A stretch of DNA of 64,000 nt. It comes from JADFAK01 sp047615865 (GTDB lineage Bacteria; Bacteroidota; Bacteroidia; Flavobacteriales_D; Sanyastnellaceae). The stretch covers positions 1 through 64,000 of the forward strand of contig JBLHIB010000003.1 in assembly GCA_047615865.1 (NCBI GenBank), read 5' to 3'. This document shows, piece after piece, positions 9,245 to 18,036 of this stretch. Under the pieces are notes generated by a model that did not search any database, had not been told where the DNA came from, and saw only the letters and a list, made by a program, of their open reading frames with translations. The stretch's first letter is position 1, and every line of letters begins with the position of its first letter. Made by a program: the position numbers and the translations under genes.

Positions 9245-9276
9245 AAAGCCATCCCGACTTCAACCGAGATGGCTTT
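9245..9276 (-). terminator. Intrinsic terminator downstream of the second OmpA gene
   Basis: AAAGCCATC (9245-9253) pairs with GATGGCTTT (9268-9276); read leftward it ends in a T-run. It sits 14 bp past the stop of the gene at 9291 and ends the hemE-OmpA unit. Confidence 0.8.
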
Positions 9277-9290
9277 GGGCTACGAATGAA

Positions 9291-10442
9291 TTATTTTACA
9301 ACAAACTGGACTCGACGATTTTGAGCTTTACTCAATGGAGTAGGTCTCGTATTGGCCGGGTTGCTATTGTCTGCAGATGACACAGTCAGTCTTGACGTAT
9401 TTACGCCTTGTGCGACAAGGTAATCGGCTATATTCTGTGCGCGCTTTCGTGCAATCTCTTTGTACCTAGCATTGATTCGAGCTTCATCAACTTCGTCGTT
9501 ATCAGAATGTCCAATGATCTCAATTTTCAATGAAGGATTGTCATTGAGGATTTTAACCATTCCAGCAAGGTCACGCTTTCCAATTGCGTTCACATTACTC
9601 TTTAAGAATGCATAATATACAGTTGAATTTTTAAGGTGATCAGAGGGACCCCAATCTTCACCAACAACTACTGACTTTGAATAGATCAAATCTGGTGCTT
9701 GCTCATCTTCTTTTGAGCAGATACATTGAGATTTTGCTTCAATAGCCATGACCTCTACATCATCAAGATAATAGTAGGCCTCGTAACGGATTGTTCCTAA
9801 AACTCCTTTTGGTTTCTTGTTCTTTGCGATTGTGATTGTCGCATCTGATTCAAAGCAACCGATGATTATGTATTCTTCTTGACCCGTTCCGATGAATGTT
9901 CCGCAGATAGTCTCCCAACCATCCATTACATTCATAACCTTATTTGTCTTGTGTTTAATCTGAGCGGCCTTAACCATGGCTCCAGTATTGGGTTGAATAA
10001 CTTTTCGATCAGAAACATACATACCTATATCAGAAACTGAATACTTGGACAGATCACCTAGGCTGATGTTAAACTTCATGCAGTACTGTTGATTTTTCTC
10101 AAGCTTCTTGTCCAATTTTACAGATACATATGTACGTGTCGTCTTCTTATCCTTGGTATAAGCTCTGAAACCGATACAATTGTCTCCTCCCCGTGCACTT
10201 TGCACTCCGTATATATTTTCAGGTAGGTTTACCTTCGGCGACTTCATGCCGGTTGAAAGCAAATCTGCTGGTGCTTTGGTTGAGGAGAACCAATCTTGGA
10301 TATATAGGTCCATTTCTCCTGCATTCTTTAACCTCTTTGTATCTGCATTCTCGAATCCCGGGTTAGGAACAAGGTTTTCGTCTTGAGCTTGCAGTTGTGG
10401 AAGCATCCAAACGGTCAACAAGAGTAATAATACCTTTCTCAT
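9291..10442 (-). CDS. OmpA-family protein, paralogue of the neighbouring gene
   Basis: The 383-residue protein has a signal peptide (KVLLLLLTVWMLPQLQAQ). An N-terminal domain opens NLVPNPGFENADTK, related in plan to the NLVVNGSFEE opening of the protein at 8005, with the same spacing of Trp, Gly and Asp segments. It ends in an OmpA domain (about residues 270-380) with IEIIGHSDNDE and KAQNRRVQFVVK. It is likely an outer-membrane protein holding peptidoglycan. The ATG overlaps the stop of hemE in an ATGA arrangement (10439-10442), so it is translationally coupled to a haem biosynthesis enzyme, an unexpected pairing. The function of the N-terminal domain is unknown. Confidence 0.8.
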   Translation of the reverse strand: MRKVLLLLLTVWMLPQLQAQDENLVPNPGFENADTKRLKNAGEMDLYIQDWFSSTKAPADLLSTGMKSPKVNLPENIYGVQSARGGDNCIGFRAYTKDKKTTRTYVSVKLDKKLEKNQQYCMKFNISLGDLSKYSVSDIGMYVSDRKVIQPNTGAMVKAAQIKHKTNKVMNVMDGWETICGTFIGTGQEEYIIIGCFESDATITIAKNKKPKGVLGTIRYEAYYYLDDVEVMAIEAKSQCICSKEDEQAPDLIYSKSVVVGEDWGPSDHLKNSTVYYAFLKSNVNAIGKRDLAGMVKILNDNPSLKIEIIGHSDNDEVDEARINARYKEIARKRAQNIADYLVAQGVNTSRLTVSSADNSNPANTRPTPLSKAQNRRVQFVVK

Positions 10443-11473
10443 AATTGTGTGTGTTTGTATTCTTTGATGGTTTCAATAAAAACCTTGACTTTTTCAGGTT
10501 CAGTATCAGGGTAAACACCGTGGCCTAAGTTAGCAATATGCCGCTGAACACCAAATTTCTTGAGCATGGCATGAGTTTCCTTAACGATGCTTGCCTCATC
10601 TCCATATAAAACCGCTGGATCTAAATTTCCTTGCAAGGTTTTTCCTGGTGCAACTAGACGCGCATTTTTGATATCCATTTGCCAATCCAATCCTATTGTA
10701 TTGCAATCAAGATTTGCGAGATCTTGAAGAGCAAAATATGCGCCTTTGGCAAATATCGTTTTCGGAACACCAGTAACACGATCACATATCATCTTTATAT
10801 ATGGTGTTCCAAATTCGGCATACAAGCTAGGACTCAGAACACCTGCCCAACTATCAAACACCTGAACCATGTCTGCTCCAGCGCTTACTTGAGCATTCAA
10901 ATAGGCAATTGTTGATTCTGTGATCTTACTAAGCAATTGGTGTGCCAAAATAGGTTCGGTCACCAAAAACTTACGTGCCTTAGAAAAAGTTTTACTACCT
11001 CCTCCCTCGATCATGTATGACAAAATAGTCCAAGGAGCACCAGCGAAACCGATTAGTGGGACACGGTTGTTCAACTCTTTCTTAGTTAATCGAATGGCGT
11101 CAAGGACATATTTCAGTTCTAGTTCTGGGTCGGGAATGACCAAGTCTTGAACATCCTTAGCCGATTTCACAGTCCGCTCAAAAACAGGACCTACTCCAGG
11201 AACCATTCCATAGGGAAGCCCCATAGCGTCTGGGACAACTAAAATATCCGAAAAGATGATTGCCGCATCCACTCCCAACAAGTCTACCGGCTGCAAAGTA
11301 ACTTCAGCAGCTTTCTCTGGTGTTTCCACCAATTCGCGAAAGTCTTTTAAACCATTTCTAACAGCGCGGTATTCGGGTAGAATTCTACCAGCTTGACGCA
11401 TAAGCCATACTGGAGTCCTCTCAACCTCTTCTCCCCGAGCTGCTCGAAGAATTAGATCATTTTCCAATTTCAT
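10439..11473 (-). CDS. hemE: Uroporphyrinogen decarboxylase
   Basis: The 344-residue protein carries the HemE signature PVWLMRQAGRILPEYRAVR near residues 20-38 and the second motif GFAGAPWTILSYMIEGGGS near residue 140. It ends with HIANLGHGVYPDTEPEKV, as in the family. It decarboxylates the four acetate side chains of uroporphyrinogen III to coproporphyrinogen III in the cytoplasm, on the way to haem. The ATG at 11473 (MKLENDLIL) matches family starts; an upstream in-frame codon at 11497 adds eight unlikely residues. It overlaps the next gene by 4 bp. No other haem genes are nearby. Confidence 0.95.
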   Translation of the reverse strand: MKLENDLILRAARGEEVERTPVWLMRQAGRILPEYRAVRNGLKDFRELVETPEKAAEVTLQPVDLLGVDAAIIFSDILVVPDAMGLPYGMVPGVGPVFERTVKSAKDVQDLVIPDPELELKYVLDAIRLTKKELNNRVPLIGFAGAPWTILSYMIEGGGSKTFSKARKFLVTEPILAHQLLSKITESTIAYLNAQVSAGADMVQVFDSWAGVLSPSLYAEFGTPYIKMICDRVTGVPKTIFAKGAYFALQDLANLDCNTIGLDWQMDIKNARLVAPGKTLQGNLDPAVLYGDEASIVKETHAMLKKFGVQRHIANLGHGVYPDTEPEKVKVFIETIKEYKHTQL

Positions 11474-11590
11474 GGAGGCAAAAGTACAAAGGGGCAACTG
11501 ATGAAGTGCAAGCGAAAGACCATGAATCTACTCACAAAATGATATTTGCTTGAAAAGCCAAGAAAAAACCACGTGAATACGCAGATTAAA

Positions 11591-12607
11591 TCAGTGTAAT
11601 ATCTTGAACACCAACTCTTTCAAAAGAAAATCACTTGTAATTCCGTAGTTGCCGCGACCTTTCGATTTTCTATCTGCTTCTCGAATATATCCGATAATTC
11701 GCTCGGTTTTGCGCGGATCGTATGAACGAGCGGCCTTTGTATAGTCGTCCAAGCCGAACGGAGACATGCCCATTTGCTTGGCCGCATTTGCTTGGCTCCT
11801 GTCTTTGAGATTCTGGTAAACCAGTAATTTGGAGAAAAAGCTATACAGAATAGGCAAAACCATCTGAATAGGGTTGGCTTTTGGATTGGAAGCAAAATAC
11901 GTTATGATGCGATTAGAAGTAATTACATCCAAAGACGCCATTGCTCGTTGCAGTTCGAAAATATTATAGTCCTTACTGATTCCAATATTCTTCTCGATAT
12001 CGGAAGTTGAAATTGAAGTCTCCTTCTCTACGACTATCATCAACTTAGACAGAGCATTCACCAATTTGCTCAAATCAGACCCCAGATACTGCGACAATAG
12101 AATGCAGGCTTGACGATCAATTTTATAACCTCGCTCACCAACGTAATGATCGATCCACTCAGGCAATTTGGCATCTTTGATGCGTGCCGATTTGAATACC
12201 AAACCAACTTTATCTATTAGCTTACCTACCTTTAATCGTTTATCCAAGGATTTGTTCTTGAACGCAAACACCAAGACTGTAGAGGGTTGAGGATTATTCA
12301 GATAATTTTCGAGAACGGCAAGCGAGTCGGACTTTTTCCATTCTTTTAGGTCTTGCGCTTCTTTGACAATGACGAGTTGTTTGCTTCCGATCATAGGGAA
12401 ACCCTTGCATACAGACACGATATTCTCCAATTCCGAATCTCTTCCGTACGCAATGGACAAGTTGAACCCTTTTTCCTCTTCGGATAAGTAGTGCTCTTCA
12501 AAATAGTCGGAAATAGCGTCTACGAAATAAGGCTCATCGCCCATTAGCGCATAGACTGGTGCGACTTTACCTCCTTGAATGTCTCGAATTATTCTTTGAT
12601 GATCCAC
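11591..12607 (-). CDS. holA: DNA polymerase III subunit delta
   Basis: The 338-residue protein begins with the delta-subunit ATPase-like fold: PVYALMGDEPYFVDAISDYF near residues 17-36. It continues through VIVKEAQDLKEW and the C-terminal KSKGRGNYGITSDFLLKELV helix typical of HolA. Delta is the wrench of the clamp loader that opens the beta clamp. The start codon is GTG at 12607, eight bases after the stop of amn, so the two genes probably share a transcript. The spacer to hemE (11474-11590) holds nothing recognisable. Confidence 0.92.
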   Translation of the reverse strand: MDHQRIIRDIQGGKVAPVYALMGDEPYFVDAISDYFEEHYLSEEEKGFNLSIAYGRDSELENIVSVCKGFPMIGSKQLVIVKEAQDLKEWKKSDSLAVLENYLNNPQPSTVLVFAFKNKSLDKRLKVGKLIDKVGLVFKSARIKDAKLPEWIDHYVGERGYKIDRQACILLSQYLGSDLSKLVNALSKLMIVVEKETSISTSDIEKNIGISKDYNIFELQRAMASLDVITSNRIITYFASNPKANPIQMVLPILYSFFSKLLVYQNLKDRSQANAAKQMGMSPFGLDDYTKAARSYDPRKTERIIGYIREADRKSKGRGNYGITSDFLLKELVFKILH

Positions 12608-12614
12608 AGTTTAC

Positions 12615-13385
12615 CTACCATTTCAGGTGTCTAACAGATCGGCCGTTGTTTTTAATTTCTTGCAAAGCATCGATGCCGATCTTCAGATGCAAATCAACAA
12701 AATTCTGGGTGATTTGTTTGTCACTTTCTTCAGTCTTCACGCCTTGAGGAGTCATGGGTTGATCACTAACTAGTAAAAGGGCACCTGTTGGGATCTTATT
12801 TTTAAAGCCAACAGAAAACAATGTTGCAGTTTCCATGTCTACAGCTGTAGCTCTAATTTCTTTGAGGTATTCCTTAAATTTTTCATCGTGTTCCCAAACT
12901 CTTCGGTTAGTGGTATATACGGTTCCAGTCCAATAATCCATTTTATGATCTCGAATCATGGATGAGACAGCTCTTTGCAAAGTAAATGCTGGCAAAGCGG
13001 GAACTTCAGCAGGAAAATAGTCATTGGAAGCTCCTTCACCTCGAATACCGGCGAGGGGTAAAATAAGATCACCTAGCTCATGTTGAGATTTAAGTCCTCC
13101 ACATTTTCCTAGAAACAGAACTGCCTTGGGATCTATTGCAGATAATAAATCCATAATAGTAGCCGCGTTTGCACTACCCATTCCGAAATTAATCATGGTT
13201 ACACCATCGCTTGTAGCACTGCTCATAGCCTTGGTTAAACCCTTGATTTCCACACCGTTCCAGTCTGCAAACTTGATCACATAGTTATCAAAATTTGTGA
13301 GCAAAATATAGTCACCAAAATCCTCTAATTCGACTCCCGTATATCTCGGTAACCAATTTTTTACAATATCTTCTTTGCTTTTCAT
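12615..13385 (-). CDS. amn: AMP nucleosidase
   Basis: The 256-residue protein belongs to the nucleoside phosphorylase/PNP-UDP fold. It has TMINFGMGSANAATIMDLL (phosphate-pocket region), VLFLGKCGGL, and the ribose-binding motif AVDMETATLFSVGF near residue 190. Bacteroidota AMP nucleosidases are of this short type, lacking the N-terminal domain of the enterobacterial enzyme. It cleaves AMP to adenine and ribose 5-phosphate. It would feed adenine to the salvage enzyme Apt encoded elsewhere in this window (38187). Start ATG at 13385; only 48 bp separate it from the divergent HsdR-N gene, so the promoters overlap. Confidence 0.87.
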   Translation of the reverse strand: MKSKEDIVKNWLPRYTGVELEDFGDYILLTNFDNYVIKFADWNGVEIKGLTKAMSSATSDGVTMINFGMGSANAATIMDLLSAIDPKAVLFLGKCGGLKSQHELGDLILPLAGIRGEGASNDYFPAEVPALPAFTLQRAVSSMIRDHKMDYWTGTVYTTNRRVWEHDEKFKEYLKEIRATAVDMETATLFSVGFKNKIPTGALLLVSDQPMTPQGVKTEESDKQITQNFVDLHLKIGIDALQEIKNNGRSVRHLKW

Positions 13386-13433
13386 TTGTTTTATTCCCGC
13401 TAGTTATTAAAGTTTGTCTTTCCAAATCTAAAG

Positions 13434-13904
13434 ATGAGCGAAATATTCCAACCATTGAACCTTCCCCCCTATCCCTTTAAACTACGACTTGTGGACAATG
13501 GGCATGAAATCTTCGATGAGGTGCGCGGAAAGTGGCTGTTATGCACCCCTGAAGAATGGGTCCGCCAGCATTTCGTCATGTATATGCTCAAAAGTCTTGG
13601 GTATTCCGCTGGATATTTGGCTATTGAAATAGGCCTTACCGTCAATCAACAAAAAAAACGGGCCGATATTGTAGTCTACAATCCGAACCGATCGCCGGTT
13701 ATGATAGTCGAATGCAAATCTGCCAAGATAAAGTTGGGAACGTCTACTTTTGAGCAAGCTGCCCGTTACAACATGGCACTGAAGGTGCCTTTTCTAGTCA
13801 TTACCAATGGATTAGAACATTATTGTGCTCAAATAGATCACACTACAGAGACTTGGGGATTTGTAGATCAGATTCCAACTTGGGATCAAATTCAGAATTA
13901 TTAG
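13434..13904 (+). CDS. Orphan HsdR N-terminal-like (PD-(D/E)xK) domain protein
   Basis: The 156-residue protein contains the core of the type I restriction enzyme R-subunit N-terminal domain: an acidic residue in KRADIVVYN, then VMIVECKSAK. That spacing gives the D...E-x-K catalytic set of PD-(D/E)xK nucleases. It stops there, without helicase or methylase domains, and no hsdM or hsdS is nearby. Stand-alone versions of this domain are widespread in Bacteroidota, often beside holA/amn as here. Activity is not established; a role in DNA repair or an RNA/DNA nuclease is inference. It is divergent from amn with a 48-bp shared promoter region. Confidence 0.75.
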   Translation: MSEIFQPLNLPPYPFKLRLVDNGHEIFDEVRGKWLLCTPEEWVRQHFVMYMLKSLGYSAGYLAIEIGLTVNQQKKRADIVVYNPNRSPVMIVECKSAKIKLGTSTFEQAARYNMALKVPFLVITNGLEHYCAQIDHTTETWGFVDQIPTWDQIQNY

Positions 13905-13987
13905 CATCATTTATTTCGTAACCCCAAAATTGAGGGCGTTAAAGCAGTATAATCTTCTTATTTTTACCGCTTCAATTTGAAACTCAT

Positions 13988-14446
13988 ATGAATATTAAAG
14001 ACATCCTTTCCATTTCAGGAAAACCAGGCTTGTACAAATTGCTGACAAGTTCTAAATCCAATGTTATTGTTGAGTCCTTGGCTGACGGAAAGCGAATACC
14101 TGTGCATGCTGCCCACAAGATTAGTTCATTGGAAGACATCAGTATTTACACTTACGAAGAGGACATTCCACTTGTGGATGTTTTTCAGAAAATAAGTGAC
14201 CATACAGGTGGTAAAAAGTCAATTGATCACAAGTCAAAAGCCTCTGAATTAAGAGCTTATATGACTGCAGTAATGCCTGCTTACGATGAGGATCGTGTCT
14301 ATGATTCGGACCTACGCAAGTTATTTCAATGGTTCAACACGCTTGCCGACCTTGGATTACTAGGTGAAAGCTCTGCAATTGAGGACGCTGAAATCATCGA
14401 AGAAACTACTGAGGCTGATACTGAATCAGACGAAAAAGAACACTAG
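13988..14446 (+). CDS. DUF5606-family conserved protein
   Basis: The 152-residue protein starts MNIKDILSISGKPGLYKLL, the signature of the Bacteroidota-specific DUF5606 family. A globular N-terminal half (including GKRIPVHAAHKISSLEDISIY) and a helical middle are followed by a highly acidic tail. No catalytic residues are recognised and the family has no assigned role that I know of. It is probably cytoplasmic. Two bases separate it from the M3 peptidase gene, so they form an operon and may be coupled. Confidence 0.8.
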   Translation: MNIKDILSISGKPGLYKLLTSSKSNVIVESLADGKRIPVHAAHKISSLEDISIYTYEEDIPLVDVFQKISDHTGGKKSIDHKSKASELRAYMTAVMPAYDEDRVYDSDLRKLFQWFNTLADLGLLGESSAIEDAEIIEETTEADTESDEKEH

Positions 14447-14448
14447 AT

Positions 14449-16164
14449 ATGACTACTCGGTCTACGCCTATCCGAACCTTTCTTCCAGCAAATTTGGAAA
14501 TTTCCAGCTGGGAAATCTTAGAAACTTGGTTGATTGATCTTCAAGATCGAGAACTCAACAATCTGGAAAGTTTAGAAAAGTGGTTGTTGGACCTGAGTGA
14601 GATGGAGGCTTTCATAGAGGAAGATGCAGCTTGGCGTTATATTCGGATGACGATAAACACCAAGGACGAAAAGCTCACAGAATCATACCAATGGTTCGTA
14701 AGTGAAATCCAACCAAAGATTTCTCCTTTTAGCAATGCATTTAACCTAAAGTTAGCCGAATCACCATTTGCGGAATCGCTAACGGGCCGAGCCTATCAAA
14801 TTTACCTTCGTCAGATACAGAAAGAGATCGAGCTTTTTAGGGAGGAAAACATAGTTCTTCAAAGTGAAATTGCGCAATTCTCTCAGGAGTATGGCGCTCG
14901 CATTGGAGCTATGGAAGTAGAAATGGATGGCGAAACCATGACTATGCCTAAGGCGGCTTCTGAGTTACAGAAGACTGATCGATCGAGAAGACAATTGGTT
15001 TGGGAGGCTATTCAGTCCGTCAGAAATGAGGCTATTGAAGAACTTGATGAATTGTTCACCAAGCTGCGGGACAAAAGACATCAGGTAGCCACCAATTCTG
15101 CTTTTACAAACTTTCGTGACTACAAGTTTGAAGAGATGGGTCGGTTTGACTATTCGAAGGAAGATTGTTTTGATTTTCACGACAGCATTGCTCGGCAGAT
15201 CAAACCAATTGTGACTGAATTTCTCAATGCCAGGTGCACGGATTTGGGTTTGGACAAATTACGCCCTTGGGACTTGGCTGTGGACCCGAAGCAAAATAGT
15301 CCGCTAAAACCATTCGGTACTGCCAACGAACTTTTGGAAAAAAGTGTGGCTGTATTTTCAAAGGTGGACCCTTATTTCGGAGAGTGTCTTAGTACCATGA
15401 ATGAAATGGGGTATTTAGATTTGGCATCAAAAGAAGGTAAAGCTCCTGGTGGTTACAACTATCCTCTTTACGAATCAGGAGTTCCATTTATTTTCATGAA
15501 TGCTGTAGGAACACAGCGCGACATGGTGACGATGATGCACGAAGGTGGTCATGCCGTTCATTCATTTCTGACCAAGAATCTACCAATTACAGCTTTTAAA
15601 AGCTGTCCAAGTGAGGTAGCCGAATTGGCTTCCATGACAATGGAGTTGTTGTCAATGGACCATTGGGATGTATTCTATCCAAATGTTAAGGATTTGAATC
15701 GGGCCAAAAAGGACCATTTAGAGGATATTCTTTCGGTTTTACCTTGGATAGCGATTGTCGATAAATTTCAACACTGGATTTACGCAAATCCATCGCATTC
15801 CATAACGGAACGAAAGAATGAGTGGGTGCGAATTTATGAGGAATTCACTACGGGTCTTATAGACTACGATGGCTTAGAGGAAGCAAAAGCTTATATGTGG
15901 CAAAAGCAACTCCATATATTCGAGGTTCCCTTTTATTACATTGAGTACGGGATGGCACAGCTCGGAGCTATAGCGATTTGGAGAAACTTCAAATCGGATC
16001 CAAATAAGGCAATTGCGGACTACAAGAAGGCACTTACTTTAGGATATACGGCCTCTATTCCCGAGATCTATGAAGCTGCGGGAATCAGTTTTGATTTCTC
16101 AAGTAACAATGTTGGCGAATTGGCAAATTTTGTCAAGGATCAACTTGAGCAGTTAAAGGACTAA
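14449..16164 (+). CDS. M3-family oligoendopeptidase (PepF-like)
   Basis: The 571-residue protein carries the zinc motif in MMHEGGHAVHSFL (HEGGH) near residue 364, preceded by FMNAVGTQRDMVT. It has the downstream glutamate region SCPSEVAELASMTMELLSM. The long helical N-terminal half fits oligoendopeptidase F/M3B peptidases, which hydrolyse short peptides in the cytoplasm. There is no signal peptide. Length matches Bacteroidota members (about 570). It is the second gene of the DUF5606 unit; its 3' end overlaps that of the convergent dinB by 4 bp (16161-16164). Confidence 0.9.
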   Translation: MTTRSTPIRTFLPANLEISSWEILETWLIDLQDRELNNLESLEKWLLDLSEMEAFIEEDAAWRYIRMTINTKDEKLTESYQWFVSEIQPKISPFSNAFNLKLAESPFAESLTGRAYQIYLRQIQKEIELFREENIVLQSEIAQFSQEYGARIGAMEVEMDGETMTMPKAASELQKTDRSRRQLVWEAIQSVRNEAIEELDELFTKLRDKRHQVATNSAFTNFRDYKFEEMGRFDYSKEDCFDFHDSIARQIKPIVTEFLNARCTDLGLDKLRPWDLAVDPKQNSPLKPFGTANELLEKSVAVFSKVDPYFGECLSTMNEMGYLDLASKEGKAPGGYNYPLYESGVPFIFMNAVGTQRDMVTMMHEGGHAVHSFLTKNLPITAFKSCPSEVAELASMTMELLSMDHWDVFYPNVKDLNRAKKDHLEDILSVLPWIAIVDKFQHWIYANPSHSITERKNEWVRIYEEFTTGLIDYDGLEEAKAYMWQKQLHIFEVPFYYIEYGMAQLGAIAIWRNFKSDPNKAIADYKKALTLGYTASIPEIYEAAGISFDFSSNNVGELANFVKDQLEQLKD

Positions 16165-17234
16165 AAGTCCAATGTTAGCTGCCCGAATTCATTTGCTTCC
16201 GGCAAGTTAAGCTTACTCACTCCAACTCCAAGGAGTCTAACTGGCTTTTCCAGATCGGCATTCTTGATTAACTCAATAGCCACGGCAGTGATCACATCCT
16301 CTGCAGCAGTGTAATCGGCTATAGTTTTATTCCTACTGAAAGTATTGAATTCTGAATCTCTGAATTTAATCGATATGGTTTTTCCCAATAAATCTTGTTT
16401 ATCCAGTCTTCTGGCGACTTCGGCGGACAGTTTCTTGATTTGATCAACCATATGATTGAGATCTGTTAGATCGCTTACGAATGTTGTTTCGGCACTCACG
16501 GACTTTGGGTTGCGCGATGACCGCACCGGACGATGATCTATTCCTCGGCAAATAGAAAAATAGTAAGCCCCCGCTTTCCCGAACATTCGCACCAGTTCAG
16601 GACGTGTGTATTTCTGTAAATCAGCACCTTTGACAATTCCGTAGCTTGTCATTTTCTCGGCGGTAACCTTACCCACTCCAAAGAAAAGTTTGATCGGTAA
16701 ATTGGCAATGAAGTCATCAATTTGATGCGGAGCAATTAGAGTAAGTCCATCCGGCTTATTGACATCTGAAGCAACTTTGGCTAGGAACTTATTGACCGAT
16801 ACACCTGCGGATGCAGTTAATTGGGTACGCTCAAAAATTTCTTTTCGAATTCGATGTGCTATGAGTGTGGCTGATGGAAGGTCTAATTTGTTCCTCGTTA
16901 CGTCCAGAAAAGCTTCATCGAGGGAAAGAGGTTCTACTAAATCGGTATAAGAATGAAAGATCTCGCGAATTTGCTGAGAGACCTCTTTGTAGATTTCAAA
17001 ACGGTGAGGTACAAATATCAGGTGGGGACACAATCGGCTCGCGGTAACCGATGGCATCGCCGAGTGTACACCAAATTTTCTAGCTTCGTAGCTAGCGGCG
17101 GCAATAACTCCTCGGGCATGACTGCCACCTACTGCGACAGGCTTGCCTTGAATATCAGGATTGTCACGTTGTTCAACGGAAGCAAAAAAAGCGTCCATAT
17201 CGACATGGATGATCTTTCTCGCAGATTCTTCCAT
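16161..17234 (-). CDS. dinB: DNA polymerase IV (Y-family translesion polymerase)
   Basis: The 357-residue protein shows the Y-family catalytic motifs: HVDMDAFFASVEQ (metal-binding Asp12) and LSLDEAFLDVT (Asp106-Glu107). The helix-hairpin-helix thumb has GVGKVTAEKM, and the little-finger domain ends near RLLGVGVSKL. DinB copies damaged DNA, especially N2-guanine adducts, with low fidelity and is normally tethered to the beta clamp. The C-terminal QLTLDF is a plausible clamp-binding tail, an inference. Start ATG at 17234, 10 bp after the smpB stop, so the two are likely co-transcribed. Confidence 0.94.
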   Translation of the reverse strand: MEESARKIIHVDMDAFFASVEQRDNPDIQGKPVAVGGSHARGVIAAASYEARKFGVHSAMPSVTASRLCPHLIFVPHRFEIYKEVSQQIREIFHSYTDLVEPLSLDEAFLDVTRNKLDLPSATLIAHRIRKEIFERTQLTASAGVSVNKFLAKVASDVNKPDGLTLIAPHQIDDFIANLPIKLFFGVGKVTAEKMTSYGIVKGADLQKYTRPELVRMFGKAGAYYFSICRGIDHRPVRSSRNPKSVSAETTFVSDLTDLNHMVDQIKKLSAEVARRLDKQDLLGKTISIKFRDSEFNTFSRNKTIADYTAAEDVITAVAIELIKNADLEKPVRLLGVGVSKLNLPEANEFGQLTLDF

Positions 17235-17243
17235 AGCAAGGAA

Positions 17244-17687
17244 TTAGATCTTTTTAAGACGATCCAGATCTCTTTTAATCTCCTTAGACTTTATGTCCTC
17301 TCTTTTGTCGTATAGTTTCTTGCCTTTTGCCAGAGCAAAATCGAGCTTAGCCCAACCCTTTTCATTGATGAACAAGCGAGTTGGAACAATAGTAAATCCA
17401 ACGTCTTTAGACTTTTTAATGATCTTGTTGAGTTCAGTTCTGCTAAGGAGTAACTTCTTTACACGGCGTGTTTCATGATCGAAAAACCCGGCATTCTGAT
17501 ACTCAGCAATGTACATGTTCATCATGAACAATTCGTTGCCCTGAATCTTACAATACGCTTCTTGAATACTCGCTTTACCTGCACGGATCGATTTGATCTC
17601 GGATCCCTTAAGCAGGATTCCTGCTGTAAAACTATCTTCAAGGAAGTACTGATAGCTGGCTTTTTTATTTTTTATCTCGACGGACAC
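17244..17687 (-). CDS. smpB: SsrA-binding protein SmpB
   Basis: The 147-residue protein has the OB-fold hallmarks of SmpB: YQYFLEDSFTAGILLKGSEIKSIR, then ELFMMNMYIAEY, and the C-terminal KGKKLYDKREDIKSKEIKRD tail that enters the ribosomal decoding centre. With tmRNA it rescues stalled ribosomes. The start is GTG at 17687, as no in-frame ATG is available. The tmRNA gene itself was not found next to it. The 349-bp gap on its upstream side contains a terminator and a small-RNA candidate. Confidence 0.94.
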   Translation of the reverse strand: MSVEIKNKKASYQYFLEDSFTAGILLKGSEIKSIRAGKASIQEAYCKIQGNELFMMNMYIAEYQNAGFFDHETRRVKKLLLSRTELNKIIKKSKDVGFTIVPTRLFINEKGWAKLDFALAKGKKLYDKREDIKSKEIKRDLDRLKKI

Positions 17688-17762
17688 GTATCATGGATTC
17701 ATTAAAAGTGTAAAAGTCTAAAAAAAGACGGAGGGATCAAGACTAATCTTGAAAATAGGGGC

Positions 17763-17792
17763 AAAAAAAACGACCTTCTTGAAGGAAGGTCG
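17763..17792 (-). terminator. Strong leftward intrinsic terminator with no protein gene feeding it
   Basis: CGACCTTC (17771-17778) pairs with GAAGGTCG (17785-17792); read leftward, eight T follow at once (A-run 17763-17770). It lies upstream of smpB, so it cannot terminate smpB or dinB transcripts. The next gene to the right runs the other way. Confidence 0.85.
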
Positions 17793-17879
17793 CAAAATAG
17801 CTTATGCTTTCATTTATTTACCACGGAGCTTTCAAAGAAGCCCCAAGAACGAAATACTATCCTGAATATTTCTTCCGTC
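17763..17879 (-). ncRNA. Candidate small RNA ending at an orphan terminator
   Basis: Leftward transcript candidate of about 115 nt. Promoter-like elements on the minus strand: TTG (17913-17915) and TAAATTGC (17886-17893) with exactly 19 bp between them, close to the Bacteroidota TTTG/TAnnTTTG pattern. The transcript would contain a hairpin (17825-17831 with 17838-17844, seven pairs including one wobble) and then the strong terminator at 17763-17792. A 34-codon frame, 17832-17936 on the same strand, exists but has no recognisable start signal or homology. Candidate status only; nothing here matches tmRNA or 6S RNA that I can recognise. Confidence 0.35.
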
Positions 17880-18036
17880 CGTGATGCAATTTACAAAATT
17901 GTCTTCGATATCCAATTTTTTGACATGGAATGACATGATAACAACCTGTTACATCCGAATAAAATTCCCAATTTAAATGGGGTGAAATAGAAAAAGACAA
18001 GGTAATTTCGAACAATAAATCATTGAATTAACAGAG

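Noticed and set aside
13434..13904. Type I restriction-modification system
   Set aside because: Only the HsdR N-terminal-like domain is present; no methylase, specificity or helicase subunit is in the window.
17832..17936. 34-codon minus-strand reading frame (starting MSFHVKK) inside the smpB-enoyl-CoA hydratase gap
   Set aside because: It has no recognisable homology or ribosome-binding signal and overlaps the promoter-like elements of the sRNA candidate; a chance frame is more likely.
17763..18036. tmRNA gene next to smpB
   Set aside because: No tRNA-Ala-like acceptor ends or ALAA-type tag frame could be found in the gap.
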